Shown: piece after piece, positions 47,325 to 59,225 of the stretch
How positions within the stretch are numbered: the first letter of the stretch is position 1
How the letters are laid out: each line of letters opens with the position of its first letter
Assembly: GCA_016584305.1 (NCBI GenBank)
Contig: JACEEZ010023743.1
Location: 425,678-489,677 of the forward strand
DNA from: Chionoecetes opilio
Taxonomy: Eukaryota > Arthropoda > Malacostraca > Decapoda > Majidae
Reading direction: 5' to 3'
DNA: 64,000 bases
Program-made: the position numbers and the translations under genes
The notes under the pieces: model-generated
What the model saw: the letters and a program-made list of their open reading frames with translations, nothing else
What the model was told of the DNA's origin: nothing
Databases searched by the model: none

Positions 47325-47460
47325 CTATATATATATATATATACATAGCTATATATTATATATATATATAGCTATACTATATATATATATACAGATATAT
47401 ATATATATATATACCATGTAAGAACTTTGCCTATAGAAATTATATATATATATATATATC
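45461..47460. repeat. AT-bounded 2-kb palindrome with hairpin-rich centre
   Basis: Long (AT)n arrays (45461-45601; about 47290-47412) flank inverted arms. 45610-45780 pairs with about 47100-47280 (GCGAAAGTGTGTCTGTCTGT, CAGGTCGACCAGGGGAA). The TGGGTAATGGGTGAGTGAAT minisatellite at 45838-46045 pairs with about 46665-47020. The flank GATTTCAGGAAAGTTAGAAG (about 46070) pairs with about 46620. The centre is another AT array (46168-46420). Two GGTGGG-c/tCTTCGG-CCCACC hairpins with UUCG-type loops lie at about 46542-46592, next to a GCCGCCCTCCGGGCGG hairpin. No coding is seen. Confidence 0.75.
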
Positions 47461-47485
47461 TCTCTATAGGCAAAGTTCTTACATG
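47414..47485. repeat. Short perfect palindrome
   Basis: CATGTAAGAACTTTGCCTATAG and its reverse complement flank an AT run, giving a stem of about 22 bp. Confidence 0.8.
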
Positions 47486-47588
47486 AAGAGATAAGTCAAG
47501 AAGGCGTTGAGTCACAGGGACCTAAAACAAACCTAATATTTCATCCTTGTCCAAAAGATCCCATTGATACAGAAACAACCCCGAAACT

Positions 47589-47853
47589 CAGGGTAGTTTC
47601 TTACTATATGTGAACTACGTGGTTGCCCAGGGCCCCCGAAGCCCCCAAGGGGCCCCCAAGCTGCCATTATGTGCTTTATTTTTAAGAATCTAGTCTCTTT
47701 TTCCTATTAAAGTGCACCAGATTGATGCATTTAAATATTAAAGGCGTGCCCCGGACCACCTTAGAGGGCTTGGAGTCCCCCCACCATAGCTTTACACAAT
47801 AGGGCCCCAAACACCATTTCGCAGAGGGCCCCAAAAGGCTAAAAACAGCACTG
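47589..47853. mobile_element. hAT-like MITE, copy 1
   Basis: The ends CAGGGTAGTTTC and AACAGCACTG are similar to the second copy at 58042-58312, and the whole 265 bp aligns with it. Flanks CCGAAACT and GCGAAAGT match at 6 of 8 positions. The body contains GGGCCCCC-rich segments. Confidence 0.65.
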
Positions 47854-48159
47854 GCGAAAGTTCTCCTTGATTTATTCATGGCAATTTTGTTTACAAAGCT
47901 AAATGTCAACAAATATATAACCATATATCTACTACAAAGTCATTTGCATAACATTAAGACAAAATAATAATTCAGGTACAAATTTGATTAGTATATATCT
48001 TGACAATGGTAGTGCTCGGCCCGGCTCTCGGCTCCCATGGGTACATTGCTACACCTCAATGCAGCTGTCTCATTAGTGTTACAGCTAATTCCACTACAAA
48101 CATAATCTCTTATATAAGAAAAGTGTTGCGCAATTTAGCAATACAGCGGAATACAGCTT
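47854..48159. other. Intergenic, no feature recognised
   Basis: AT-rich sequence with no supported coding. Confidence 0.35.
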
Positions 48160-48512
48160 TGAAGGTACAAGACACTAAAGCTTTGATGTTACAAGACACT
48201 AAAGCTTTGATGTTACTGTTACAAGACACTAAAGCTTTGATGTTACTGTTACAAGACACTAAAGCTTTGATGTTACTGTTACAAGACACTAAAGCTTTGA
48301 TGTTACAAGACACTAAAGCTTTGATGTTACTGTTACAAGACACTAAAGCTTTGATGTTACTGTTACAAGACACTAAAGCTTTGATGTTACAAGACACTAA
48401 AGCTTTGATGTTACTGTTACAAGACACTAAAGCTTTGATGTTACTGTTACAAGACACTAAAGCTTTGATGTTACTGTTACAAGACACTAAAGCTTTGATG
48501 TTACAAGACACT
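48160..48512. repeat. 24/30-bp minisatellite
   Basis: Units of ACAAGACACTAAAGCTTTGA plus TGTT (24 bp) or plus TGTTACTGTT (30 bp), arranged short, three long, short, two long, short, three long, short. Both lengths are multiples of three, so frames stay open on both strands without being genes. Confidence 0.95.
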
Positions 48513-50296
48513 CTGGGGAAGTCTGAGGAGCCTATAGCAAAACATTTTTCACATACATGGAACTGCTCTAAAAAAAAAGGGTTTTGCGCAATTTAGCACT
48601 ACAGGTCTGATGGTACAAGCCACCTGTAAGACCAGACCTGTAAGTCTGAGCAGCCTGGTACAAAACATTGTTCCCGTTATAACATAGAGCTGGGTTATAA
48701 GTATGGTAGTAACACACTGACCCATAGGAGTGTGAGCGCCTTAACTGCACAATGTAACTGTCGGTAGGCTAGGCAGCACTTAGTTATAGGGAAGAATGTG
48801 AAAACTGAACACTTCACAAGCACCAAATTGTCTACATTGCAGCGTGGCACTTCTTGAAGCAATTTTTCTGGTGTATATGTTGGCACTAAAAAATGTTGCT
48901 GCATTGTTCTATCTTGATCAACATGGTACCAGAGATGACAGACGATCATTAACATGCATTCGAAGAAACAGACAGACACACACAGACAAAGACAGGCATA
49001 CCAAAACAGACACACACATGACTGGACCAATGCTGGGAACAGAAACATGCAGCGTCACCCGAGCGGCTAAACAAGACAAACACAAAAACTCGCATGTCGC
49101 TCACTGCCTTAGTGATATCCGAGGGAGTTCTAGTTCTTCATCTCAACTCTTGCCGACGAGACATTCCTTCCTGATGGACTTATTTTTATGGCAACATTCA
49201 TATTACATTCATGTTATTGCAATAAAAATACTGCGAAGAATCATACAGATTTCTTCATTGTTTTAAGAGGTTTTTTTGGTAAGCTAACTAAGGCTTAAAT
49301 ACCACCATGAGTTAGCTGTCCTTTAAAAGTTTCACATTGATTGATTGATTGATTGTTATGCAAAAAAAGGGGAAATGTGCCAGGCATCAGAGGTCATATG
49401 GCACTATGGCAAAGCATTAAAAAAAAGGGAGGGGGTTAAGTTTTCCATTAATATTCAAGTTTATCATCAGGGAATCAATTTCTCACGTCAATTTAAAATA
49501 CTACCATCCTGCATTTGCCTCACTGCCTTACATGTGGCATAACAATTACATCATCATCATCATTAGCATAAATGATATCAAACAGGCCAGACCAAGACAC
49601 ATTTGGGGCAATTTTCTTCATTCAATATCGTACATACACCAAACGTACGTAATATTTTCCCATGCTTCAAATGACTCGTAAATAAAACTACCGTTCCTTC
49701 CAGCAAAACTCCCAATAGCTTGAGACAGGAACTACCACGTGTAGGTCTCGCGGTCTCTTGTAGCTTCCCTATTTTCCTGTTCTTATGAGACACTCCTACA
49801 GATGAGGCAGACATTGTGGACAGTGGGCTCTGGACAGGTCACGACAGGTCACGAAGGTCACGACACAGAACATGCATGCCAGTAAAAATATATCAAATGA
49901 CTTCTATTGAGCAAAACAGCGGACAACTAATTCTCTGCAGCACTTTTACCATCACGGCCTGAATACATATTTTAGTAACACATCATAACAACTTTTTCCA
50001 AGAATTACTGACTTACTTTTTAGCAACCTTCTAGATAGGAATACACAAGATAATTTCAGACGTTATTGTCGTCTTGTTACGAAAAGTATTACAAATGATC
50101 ATTTATCTTACCATTACTGGGTAGTTTATCATTGGTAAATATTAACTTATTTATCCTTTTAGCCATAGATAGTTAACCAGTGCACAATTACTGATAAAAC
50201 TGGAAGATTCCTATTGAAGACACGGCACTGTTCAAAGCAAAGCAGCCAGCGAGGTGCACCAAGGAGGCCACTGCATCACACTCTAACTTTGTTTAA
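48513..50296. other. Intergenic, mostly unassigned
   Basis: Includes a TGATTGATTGATTGATTG tail with an adjacent LINE/SINE-like piece (49336-49420, GTGCCAGGCATCAGAGGTCA; a relative lies at 51130-51205). A copy of the CTACAAGAGGCC repeat is at about 49712-49790. No gene is supported. Confidence 0.45.
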
Positions 50297-50500
50297 CCCC
50301 TTGAGGCCCAGAACGTAATTTTCATCGTAATTTAGCTACTATTAGACATTTTTAATAGATATAAGCAATATTTTATAGATGTGACCTGTTCAGTATCCTT
50401 GTCCACTAGCTAATTTGGTATATTAAGTCTTTTTACGTAATTTTATGGCTATCAACAGACAATTTTTATATAGCCAAGGAAAGATCTGGGCGTGAAGGGG
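50297..50500. mobile_element. piggyBac-like MITE, copy a
   Basis: The ends CCCCTTGAGGCCCAGAACG and GATCTGGGCGTGAAGGGG lie between TTAA duplications (50293-50296, 50501-50504). It belongs to a six-copy about 205-bp family in this window. Confidence 0.85.
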
Positions 50501-51944
50501 TTAATGCACGTGAAACAACTACATAGTCGTTACCTTCAATCTTATGAATTTACACATGTGAAAATCTGCTTGACAAACCGTTTTGTTATGCCAAGCGTCA
50601 AGTCACTGGTCGAATTTTCATGGAATCCACTGATCTTTTTTGGAACACTTGTCATTCAATAAGAAACATTATGTTCCTGACCTTTACTTTAAAGAGATTG
50701 TATATCTATCTTTACAGGATGTATCAGCGAGTGCTTCAATAACGTAACTTCAGTTTCCTCCAAAGTACACCATCAACTGGCTTCACTTGCCTCAACACTA
50801 CAGGAACTACCACGTGTAGGTCTCACGGCCTCTTGTAACTTCCTTATTTTCATATGTAAAACTAAAATTGCTTTTTATACAATGGAAAACAAACTCAGCC
50901 TTTTATCCGACACAGCATAAATTTGGCTTCAGACGCCTTGAAGAGACAACAAAATGAGCTGCTTCACAGGGACACGAGAACCTGACATTGGTGCCATTTA
51001 ACGGAAAAGCGAACATCTGGGTGGCCGGTGATGGCCAGAAGAATTTTACCGTGTGTCTGAGAAACTGAAAAAACCAGACCCGTGTTTTTTGTGAGACAAC
51101 AAAACTTAGTTGGTCTCCGTGGGACAGATGGATTGATTGTAATTACAAAAAGGTGGAAACGTGCCAGACATCAGAGGTCACATGGCACTATGACAAAGCA
51201 TCATTGGGACAGAACGGTGATTAAAGTGACTCAAGCAACAGATGTTTGAAGGGAGACCACCTGAACGAACAAGTCTTTTCCCTTCTGAAATAATAATAAA
51301 GATGCAAAACTGTTAAAACCTGAATGTTTCATGGTGATAATTTCCGTGACCCCAATGGATACATAATATTTAGGTAAGCTTCGTAACAACACATAATTAA
51401 GGCTTTGTACAGCAATAAGAATGCAAACGTTCTGCATTTTACTGTTTTCATCAGGTAGATTTTGGAAAGTATTTGGAGAACACGGCCAGTCAGACATCTG
51501 TGGCAGCAACATTTTAGCTGAAGTTTTCTTAGCTTGTTTCCTTTTCATACATAAACCACAAGTCCTTCAGTCAATGTCTAAGTCTAATATGTACATGCAA
51601 GGCTGTCCTTATCTCGACAACTGCGTCCTTATACTTCTTAATGTTACATATATGTATACTATGTACACTTAATCTCACCAGCACAGCGTTCATTGAATAT
51701 CAAGAGGCCTTGATTAGAAAAATAAATAGTTTTGGCGCTGTTGAATTCCTGTGCCACAACACTCAAGAAATTTTACAAAATTGATAAAAAAGTTGTAAGA
51801 ATGACTGACAGCTTTTTTAAGTACAATTCAAACAAACATTTCGTAACACAAACATGCATTGTATATGCGATTTGGAAATTATCATCACAACCTATGATAT
51901 ACATATACAACAATATCATCTAGGGAAACAAAGGTTGCGGGTCA
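50501..51944. other. Intergenic, no gene recognised
   Basis: Contains a CTACAAGAGGCC-type repeat (about 50797-50860, inverted) and a GATTGATTG plus GTGCCAGACATCAG repeat (about 51128-51205). Open frames are short and have no motifs. Confidence 0.4.
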
Positions 51945-52174
51945 ATAGTTGACGACACATCCATCATCAATGCCTCTTAAGACACATCCATCATCAATGC
52001 CTCTTAAGACACATCCATCATCAATGCCTCGTAAGACACATCCATCATCAATGCCTCTTAAGACACATCCATCATCAATGCCTCTTAAGACACATCCATC
52101 ATCAATGCCTCTTAAGACACATCCATCATCAATGCCTCTTAAGACACATCCATCATCAATGCCTCTCGTGACAT
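51945..52174. repeat. 27-bp minisatellite
   Basis: About eight units of ACACATCCATCATCAATGCC plus TCTTAAG. The unit is a multiple of three, which creates spurious ORFs on both strands. Confidence 0.95.
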
Positions 52175-52431
52175 CACATAACGGTGTGGTTTGGCCAGGC
52201 ATTCGGCAAACCCGTCACTACTGATCAGCAGCCTTCATTCCTGTATTACTTACGCTATCACTAAATCACCCTGCAGTTTTCAAAGCCATCACACCTTAAA
52301 TAACACTCACAGCCACATGTCTAAATGTGTGCGACTAGAACACAACAGCACAGACTGTGTGAATATTTGTGTACATAGTAGCAGCCACGACGACTTGACT
52401 TGCAGGACAACCACTGCTTCCACAAGACCAG

Positions 52432-53512
<1,081 letters not shown>

Positions 53513-53591
53513 CTACTGGTGAGAAGACCCGTCGTCGTTCTCCTCATAGTCACAGTCCTCATAGAACTCGTTTTCCACCGTGCCAAAGTGC
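53513..53591 (-). CDS. SLC25A33/36-type mitochondrial carrier, terminal exon
   Basis: The minus strand shows ATGACTTTCAG (AG at 53593-53592), then a base completing the Arg codon, 25 residues beginning HFGTVENEFYEDCDYEEN, and TAG at 53515-53513. The insect RIM2 carrier as I recall it ends VLTRRFNNKSNEFYDF, so TRHFG..ENEFYE is the expected C-terminus. It splices in phase to the donor ACCAG|GTGGGT at 54039. The exon is too short to stand out as an ORF. Confidence 0.85.
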
Positions 53592-53696
53592 CTGAAAGTC
53601 ATGAAGGATTTTTAGAATATAGATAAGACATATACGCTTTTTTCCTACAACTGTCTTTGCCCCAAACAAGCAGGGTGGCATGTAGCAATACTGTTA

Positions 53697-53900
53697 AATT
53701 CAATCAATCAATCTTTCTGTTAAACGCCAGACTTTCCCACAATGCCTTATGAGGTTAGAGTTAGACGTTAGACGGTCGATGATACGCTTCCAATTCTATT
53801 GTCGGCGTTTATCATTTAAATTTCCGGCATGAGTTTTACGCCCCTGGATGCTTTTCCTGACAGACAACCCCAGTTACCAAAAATCAACCTCTAAATACCA
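53697..53900. repeat. LINE/SINE 3'-end fragment with (CAAT)n tail
   Basis: Begins CAATCAATCAATC and continues into CCAGACTTTCCCACAATGCC and CCCTGGATGCTTTTCCTGAC, a dispersed-repeat style 3' end. It lies in the last intron of the carrier gene. Confidence 0.5.
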
Positions 53901-54039
53901 AAGTTTATCCACCTGTTCCGGTTTCTCACCATTCAATACTATAACAACCAATACTATGTCAACATTCTACCAATACTTTATTAGCACCTCCTTCCCTACT
54001 GCCCCCTTCTCCTTCCTCTGCCCTTCCCTCTGTACCCAC

Positions 54040-54229
54040 CTGGTGAGGACATACACCGCGCCCTCGTAGGTGGCCATCATGATGGCCGTGTTGGGGATCT
54101 GGCGCACCAGCTGGGTGGCCAGGCCGCGGTACATGCCATGCCAACCCTCCTCCCGCAGCACAAGGCCCAACGTCTGCCAGAACCCTCGGTACCGGCAACC
54201 CTCCTCCCGCATTCTGGTTCTGGCCACCT
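54040..54229 (-). CDS. SLC25A33/36-type mitochondrial carrier, penultimate exon
   Basis: The exon encodes the third carrier repeat. [13 protein letters not shown] (the first residues are in the previous exon) has the signature Pro, acidic and Arg residues of odd helix 5. It continues [19 protein letters not shown], then [14 protein letters not shown], a string specific to pyrimidine nucleotide carriers SLC25A33/36 and RIM2. These carriers sit in the inner mitochondrial membrane and exchange pyrimidine nucleotides. Acceptor TTACCTTCAG ends at 54230. The donor ACCAG|GTGGGT at 54039 leads to the exon at 53513-53591. Reading on through the donor would give a basic tail (ending at 53967) with no family resemblance. 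Confidence 0.93.
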
Positions 54230-54370
54230 CTGAAGGTAAGACAAAAACATTAATACCAGGGGAAAAAAACATAGCTTTCAATAAGGGATGCAAAGCACGT
54301 ACCAAGATCCATTATATAGGAACTGCCAAGTGTAGGTCTCACAGGCCTCTAAGCTTGATCAGTGTTGCCT

Positions 54371-54577
54371 TGCATACACCATGGTAATAATTATAATGCA
54401 TACACCATGGTAATAATTATAATGCATACACCATGGTAATAATTATAATGCATACACCATGGTAATAATTATAATGCATACACCATGGTAATAATTATAA
54501 TGCATACACCATGGTAATAATTATAATGCATACACCATGGTAATAATTATAATGCATACACCATGGTAATAATTATA
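54371..54577. repeat. 26-bp minisatellite
   Basis: Eight near-perfect units of CATACACCATGGTAATAATT plus ATAATG, inside a carrier-gene intron. Confidence 0.97.
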
Positions 54578-54796
54578 GTACAGTACACACTCTCTAAATC
54601 GAACCCGTATAATTCAAACTTTGGATAATTAATTCGACCTGTTTCAGGCCAGTCCAAATTTTTCAATAACTTTCCATAATTCGAGCAAGTTTGAATTATC
54701 CTTAGCCTTACTAGTGGGAGTCCGACCTCTCCCATGCAGTGCCGCGGCTGCCCAGCGTGATCTGATCATTTATAATTATTGTATAAATATGATAGG

Positions 54797-54965
54797 CGGA
54801 GGAAGACGGCAGGAGGGGGAGGAGGAAGAAGGGGAGAGGAGGAGGAAGGGGGGACGAGGAGGAGGAAGGAGGGGAGAGGGAGAGGCGAATGAAGGAGGTG
54901 AGAGAAGGAAGGGAGAAGAGGAGGAGGAGGAAGGAGGAGAAGAAAGGGAAGAGGAAGAACTATTT
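54797..54965. repeat. (GGA)n/(GA)n purine tract
   Basis: Imperfect GGAGGA/GAAGGA repeats, in the carrier-gene intron 54230-55646. The rest of that intron (54966-55646) has no recognised feature. Confidence 0.9.
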
Positions 54966-55646
54966 TTTTAAAGTATCTTTCGCTTTGTATACAATCCTTC
55001 ACGGGCCTCTTCGTTCCTTCACGCATCCTACAGGAGTCATGGGAGGGCATTAGAAGTCCCACAGGATTGCTATAGTATTCCTAGGTTTTTATAAGTATGT
55101 ACTTCGACAATCACACGGGTGGCTCAAATGGGGATTAATAACAATATTACTACTAATACTGAAAATACTAATACTGATCATTGCATTGAAGTAATGATTA
55201 ATCTAGCAATGCCTATCATATTTTTATGTCTAGTAGTAAGTTTGATCTAATATGTGGTTTTTAAGGAATATCTGGAAGTATCATGTCATTGTGAATTGGC
55301 TGAAATAGGGACTTCTAATCATTGTCACTGAAAACTGACTCCAGATTCGTGTTTAGCATGCCCGAAAACTGCAAGGAACAAATTTTCAAGCAAATCTATT
55401 TTTCAAAAAATATTGCAAATTTTGTAAGGGCCTTGCCTTGATGTTTTTTTTTTTAAATCATGTTTTTCACAATAACTAAAAAAAATATGGCAGATAAGGG
55501 CAACATGAATAGAGAAGTAAATATGAAGTAGATCAAGGGCTATCATTTGTATATAGAAAAAGAAATATATATATTACTGTATATACAAAAGGAAATATTA
55601 ATGTGGAAAAACATGATTGGTCATTCCCAGGTCACTGTATATTTAC

Positions 55647-55747
55647 CATGAGGGTAACACAGAGAGGAGGCGAAGGTCTTGGAGGTGGCGCCGGCAAGCA
55701 TGAACTCCAGGAAGTCCCGTGCTGATCTGGTGTCCGGGTTGCCTTGC
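55647..55747 (-). CDS. SLC25A33/36-type mitochondrial carrier, internal exon
   Basis: The exon encodes [33 protein letters not shown] and the first base of the next Glu codon. [16 protein letters not shown] corresponds to the DFVGMMLAAATSKT stretch that opens the third repeat of SLC25A36. The acceptor is CATTGCAG (55750-55748) and the donor CATG|GTAAAT. Both phases fit the flanking exons. Confidence 0.92.
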
Positions 55748-55855
55748 CTGCAATGTCATAAAAAACAGTTATATGGCCGCACACTTAAGACTGTAATTGC
55801 TAATCCTACATTGCTCATGAAAACCTAACTACTTAGCACACTGAACCCCTTCACG

Positions 55856-56054
55856 CCCAGATCTTTAGCTTTGATTCGTATATAAAAAATTGTCTGCTGT
55901 TAGCTATAAAATTACGAAAAATAGCCTAATATACCAAATTACCTAGTGGACAAGGATACTAAACAGGTCATATCTATAAAATATTGCTTATATTCATTAA
56001 AATTGTCGGATGGTGAACAAATTACAATGGAAATACGTTCTGGGCCTCAAGTGG
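55856..56054. mobile_element. piggyBac-like MITE, copy b (inverted)
   Basis: Starts CCCCTTCACGCCCAGATCTT after TGAA (a mutated TTAA) and ends before TTAA 56055-56058. It lies head to head with copy c. Confidence 0.8.
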
Positions 56055-56058
56055 TTAA

Positions 56059-56263
56059 GAGTTTTGAGGCCCAGAACGTAATTTCCATTGTAATTTGGCT
56101 ACCATTATACAATTTTTAGTGAATATAAGCAACATTTTATAGATATGACCTGTTTAGTATCCTTACCACTAACTAATTTGATATATTCAGTTACTTGTCG
56201 TAATTTCATGGCTCGACAACATATAATTTTTTATAGCAAAGGAAAGGTCTGGGCGTGATGGGG
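56059..56263. mobile_element. piggyBac-like MITE, copy c
   Basis: Begins GAGTTTTGAGGCCCAGAACG immediately after the shared TTAA and ends GGGCGTGATGGGG before TTAA 56264-56267. Copies b and c share a single TTAA, as expected for insertion of one into the flank duplication of the other. Confidence 0.8.
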
Positions 56264-56336
56264 TTAAGCATGTAATGACGCCACCCTATATTAGTCTTAA
56301 AACCCTGACTACTGTAACCACCCACTACCTACCTAC

Positions 56337-56446
56337 CTATAGGCCATCAGCTCAGCTTTGATGGCTTCATACACGACGAAGTGGATCACCGTCTCCGAGA
56401 TGCCGTAGTAGGAGGCCGTGATTCCTCGGTAAAACCCACCAATTCC
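56337..56446 (-). CDS. SLC25A33/36-type mitochondrial carrier, internal exon
   Basis: The exon encodes [20 protein letters not shown] then [16 protein letters not shown] and two bases of Arg. It closely matches [27 protein letters not shown] of the human carrier and ends repeat 2. The acceptor is TTATTTTGCAG (56449-56447) and the donor TATAG|GTAGGT. Confidence 0.94.
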
Positions 56447-56509
56447 CTGCAAAATAAGATGCATATGAAAGACTTTGCAATAACACATTTGCAGCTTTCT
56501 ATGTTATTG

Positions 56510-56511
<2 letters not shown>

Positions 56512-56604
<93 letters not shown>
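56512..56604. repeat. (GA)n microsatellite
   Basis: A pure GA run of about 93 bp, about 65 bp upstream of a carrier exon acceptor, within the intron. Confidence 0.97.
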
Positions 56605-56606
<2 letters not shown>

Positions 56607-56944
56607 TTCTTACTGCTTGAAAGGTTTTGTGGCTGCAACAAACAGGTAGAAAGGATATCTTTGCGAACATAATGGATAAATAAGGCAAATATAAAGGGTG
56701 TGATAAAACAAACACTTGAATGGCATGAATAAATGGATTATCTAAAAACAGATAGTTGTTTTGAACAGACAAAAACCAGTTACAAGACAGATGGTGCGAG
56801 TAAGAAGTTTCCTAGTCAAAAGTAAACTGGATTAAAGCAGAAAATCTATACTGGGACACCACAGTTAGCTTATATTCTGTGAGATGTGATAAGACAGATC
56901 TACATCATCCCACACTACCACTGACATGTTCCCTGGGCTCGTCC
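56605..56944. other. Carrier-gene intron, no feature recognised
   Basis: Part of the intron 56447-58356. No coding or repeat structure was seen in this stretch. Confidence 0.4.
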
Positions 56945-56948
56945 TTAA

Positions 56949-57153
56949 TGCCTCGAGTCCCAGAACGGAATTTTCATTGTGATTTAACTACCATTAGACG
57001 ATTTTAAAGAATATATGCAGTATTTTATAGATATGACCTGTTTAATATCCGTATCCACTAGCTAATTTGGTATGTTAAGTTAGTTTTCGTAATTTTATGG
57101 CTAGCAACAGATAATATTTTTTATAGCAAAGGAAAGATCTGGGCGTGAAGGGG
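56949..57153. mobile_element. piggyBac-like MITE, copy d
   Basis: Starts TGCCTCGAGTCCCAGAACGG after TTAA (56945-56948) and ends GGGCGTGAAGGGG before TTAA 57154-57157. The left terminus is diverged from CCCC. Confidence 0.8.
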
Positions 57154-57417
57154 TTAACTTAATAGTGCCATTGATGCAAAAGTTGATGGTTTGCCATGAA
57201 AATATTACCTGACTTGTGCACAGTAAAATCAGTCTTAAATCCCCATGGAAGGAAAGTCACTAGGATGATAAACTAAGGAGGGAGTTGTCTTGTTTTAGCT
57301 ATTAGGGAGGGAGAGATTAACACACAGAGAGAAGAGAGAATGGCAGGTTGAAGCAACACATTAGTAGGTCCCAGAAGCTTGTGGTGCACAGAAGAACACT
57401 ATTAACGGTTCCAGACT

Positions 57418-58030
57418 TATATTTCTTTTAGTTGTACATAATTGTATTTGTAATGTCTATGTAAGGATAGAAGGAACATTGTTGTATTTGTAATGTCTAT
57501 GTGAGGAAAGAAGGAACATTGTTGTATTTGTAATGTCTATGTAAGGATAGAAGGAACATTGTTGTATTTGTAATGTCTATGTGAGGATAGAAGGAACATT
57601 GTTGTATTTGTAATGTCTATGTGAGGAAAGAAGGAACATTGTTGTATTTGTAATGTCTATGTGAGGATAGAAGGAACATTGTTGTATTTGTAATGTCTAT
57701 GTGAGGATAGAAGGAACATTGTTGTATTTGTAATGTATGTGAGGATAGAAGGAACATTGTTGTATTTGTAATGTCTATGTGAGGAAAGAAGGAACATTGT
57801 TGTATTTGTAATGTCTATGTGAGGATAGAAGGAACATTGTTGTATTTGTAATGTCTATGTGAGGATAGAAGGAACATTGTTGTATTTGTAATGTATGTAA
57901 GGATAGAAGGAACATTGTTGTATTTGTAATGTCTATGTGAGGAAAGAAGGAACATTGTTGTATTTGTAATGTCTATGTGAGGATAGAAGGAACATTGTTG
58001 TATTTGTAATGTCTATGTGAGGATAGAAGG
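57418..58030. repeat. ~40-bp minisatellite
   Basis: About fifteen units of GGAACATTGTTGTATTTGTA plus ATGTCTATGTGAGGATAGAA. Variants are AAAG for ATAG and a two-base deletion (ATGTATGTG) in two units. It lies in a carrier-gene intron. Confidence 0.95.
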
Positions 58031-58041
58031 AGCACTGTTAA

Positions 58042-58312
58042 CAGGGCAGTTTCATACTATATGTGAACTACGTTGTTGCACAGGGCCCCCGAAGCCACCA
58101 AGGGGCCCCCAAGCTGCCATTATGTGTTATTTTTTTTTTTTTTAGAATCTAGTCTCTTTTTCCTCTTAAAGTGCACCAGATTGATGCATTTAAATATCAA
58201 AGGCGTGCCCCCGGACCACCTTAGAGGGCTTGAAATCCCACTATAGTTTTACAAAATAGATACCCCAGACAGCATTTCGCATAGGGCCCCAGAAAGGCTG
58301 GAAACTGCACTG
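58042..58312. mobile_element. hAT-like MITE, copy 2
   Basis: Ends CAGGGCAGTTTC and GAAACTGCACTG (near-inverted), flanks ACTGTTAA and ATTGTCAA (6 of 8). Homologous along its length to 47589-47853. Confidence 0.65.
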
Positions 58313-58356
58313 ATTGTCAAGGGGATGTGCGTGGTGAGTGGTGCAGCATGGCTCAC

Positions 58357-58481
58357 CTGTTGGCGGTAGGTCTTGCGTATACACTGCAGCGCCGAGGAGC
58401 CCCGGCCGTACAGACTGTGGTCCAGCTGAAGCCGCGTCTTGATGAACCAGATGGGGTTGGTGGCTGTGCAGGCGGTGAACC
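58357..58481 (-). CDS. SLC25A33/36-type mitochondrial carrier, most 5' exon in window (partial gene)
   Basis: The exon encodes GFTACTATNPIWFIKTRLQL then DHSLYGRGSSALQCIRKTY and RQQ. PIWFIKTRLQ is the second-repeat carrier signature, with Trp in place of the usual acidic residue, a trait of the SLC25A33/36 pyrimidine carriers. The exon starts with two bases of a split Gly codon after TTTCCCAG (58484-58482). Residues for repeat 1 and the helix before this point (VGVAPSRAIYF-like) were not found up to 64000, so they lie to the right. The five exons give about 200 C-terminal residues. SLC25A33 and SLC25A36 cannot be separated here. Confidence 0.93.
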
Positions 58482-58495
58482 CTGGGAAAGAAAGA

Positions 58496-58618
58496 ATAAT
58501 GGATTAATTCAGTATAAAAAAGCAGGTCTCTCTCCTACCTAATTAAGTATATATATAAAAAAACAGGCCTCTCTCCTATCTAATTAAGTAGTGTATATAA
58601 AAGCAGGCCTCTCTCCTA
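58496..58618. repeat. ~47-bp tandem repeat, three units
   Basis: Three diverged units of AAAGCAGGCCTCTCTCCTA plus CTAATTAAGTA and a TATATA run. Confidence 0.8.
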
Positions 58619-59225
58619 AATGTGTATCATACTAAGAAAAATCAGCTTATAGTGTTAATCTAAAATCTATACTCAAGAATAGATCTATAACATGATATAA
58701 TATACGAACACTACGGTACCCCCCTGAGTGCCCCCCATTTTTACAGCCCTTGCTCCGCCACTGTCACGCCCCTGCCGTGACGCAACCCTTGCTGGCATGC
58801 GTCCCTGCCCAGTAAGGTCATTGTAAGTTTCCTGGTGAGTCAAGTCTGCTTGCGGAAACTTCCCAAATCCTGACCTGTTCAAGCATCTGACGTGGCTCAC
58901 GCCAAGCATTGATAGATAACACACAAATGACGCACTTATATTGAAAGGTGTTTTCACTCATGCCTTGTTCATCTCGTTATCTTGCAGCTCTAAATAGTAG
59001 ATATGACTTTGCCCTGGCGACATGCGGGGTTCAAATGGATGTGCGCAGCAGGCGAGGGAGGACAGGGCGGAGCGGAGAAAGCAGGCAGAAGGCGGGGCTC
59101 TCTCTCTCTCTCTGCCTCCTCTTCTCTCTCTCTCTCTCTCCTCTATGGCCCTACACACGCGGGGATCAATAGTGGCTGGCGACGAGCCGGCAACCTGGTG
59201 GCGGCCGGTGTGGCGGTGGTGTGGT
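58619..59225. other. Carrier-gene intron, unassigned
   Basis: Short CT tract (59097-59141). Open frames here are low-complexity or lack motifs. No exon with carrier similarity was found. Confidence 0.4.

Noticed and set aside
45338..47421. Ile-Tyr and His-Pro-Thr repetitive open frames
   Set aside because: They are (TA)n arrays and the GGGTAATGGGTGAG minisatellite, not proteins.
48000..48596. 198-residue open frame with TKALMLLLQD repeats
   Set aside because: The minisatellite unit is a multiple of three and the opposite strand is equally open. There is no splice or start context.
51942..52224. Repetitive GIDDGCVLR / THPSSMPLK frames
   Set aside because: A 27-bp minisatellite open on both strands.
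53967..54039. Basic C-terminal extension of the carrier, ending at 53967
   Set aside because: It follows a good splice donor and has no family resemblance, while the exon at 53513-53591 gives the expected C-terminus in phase.
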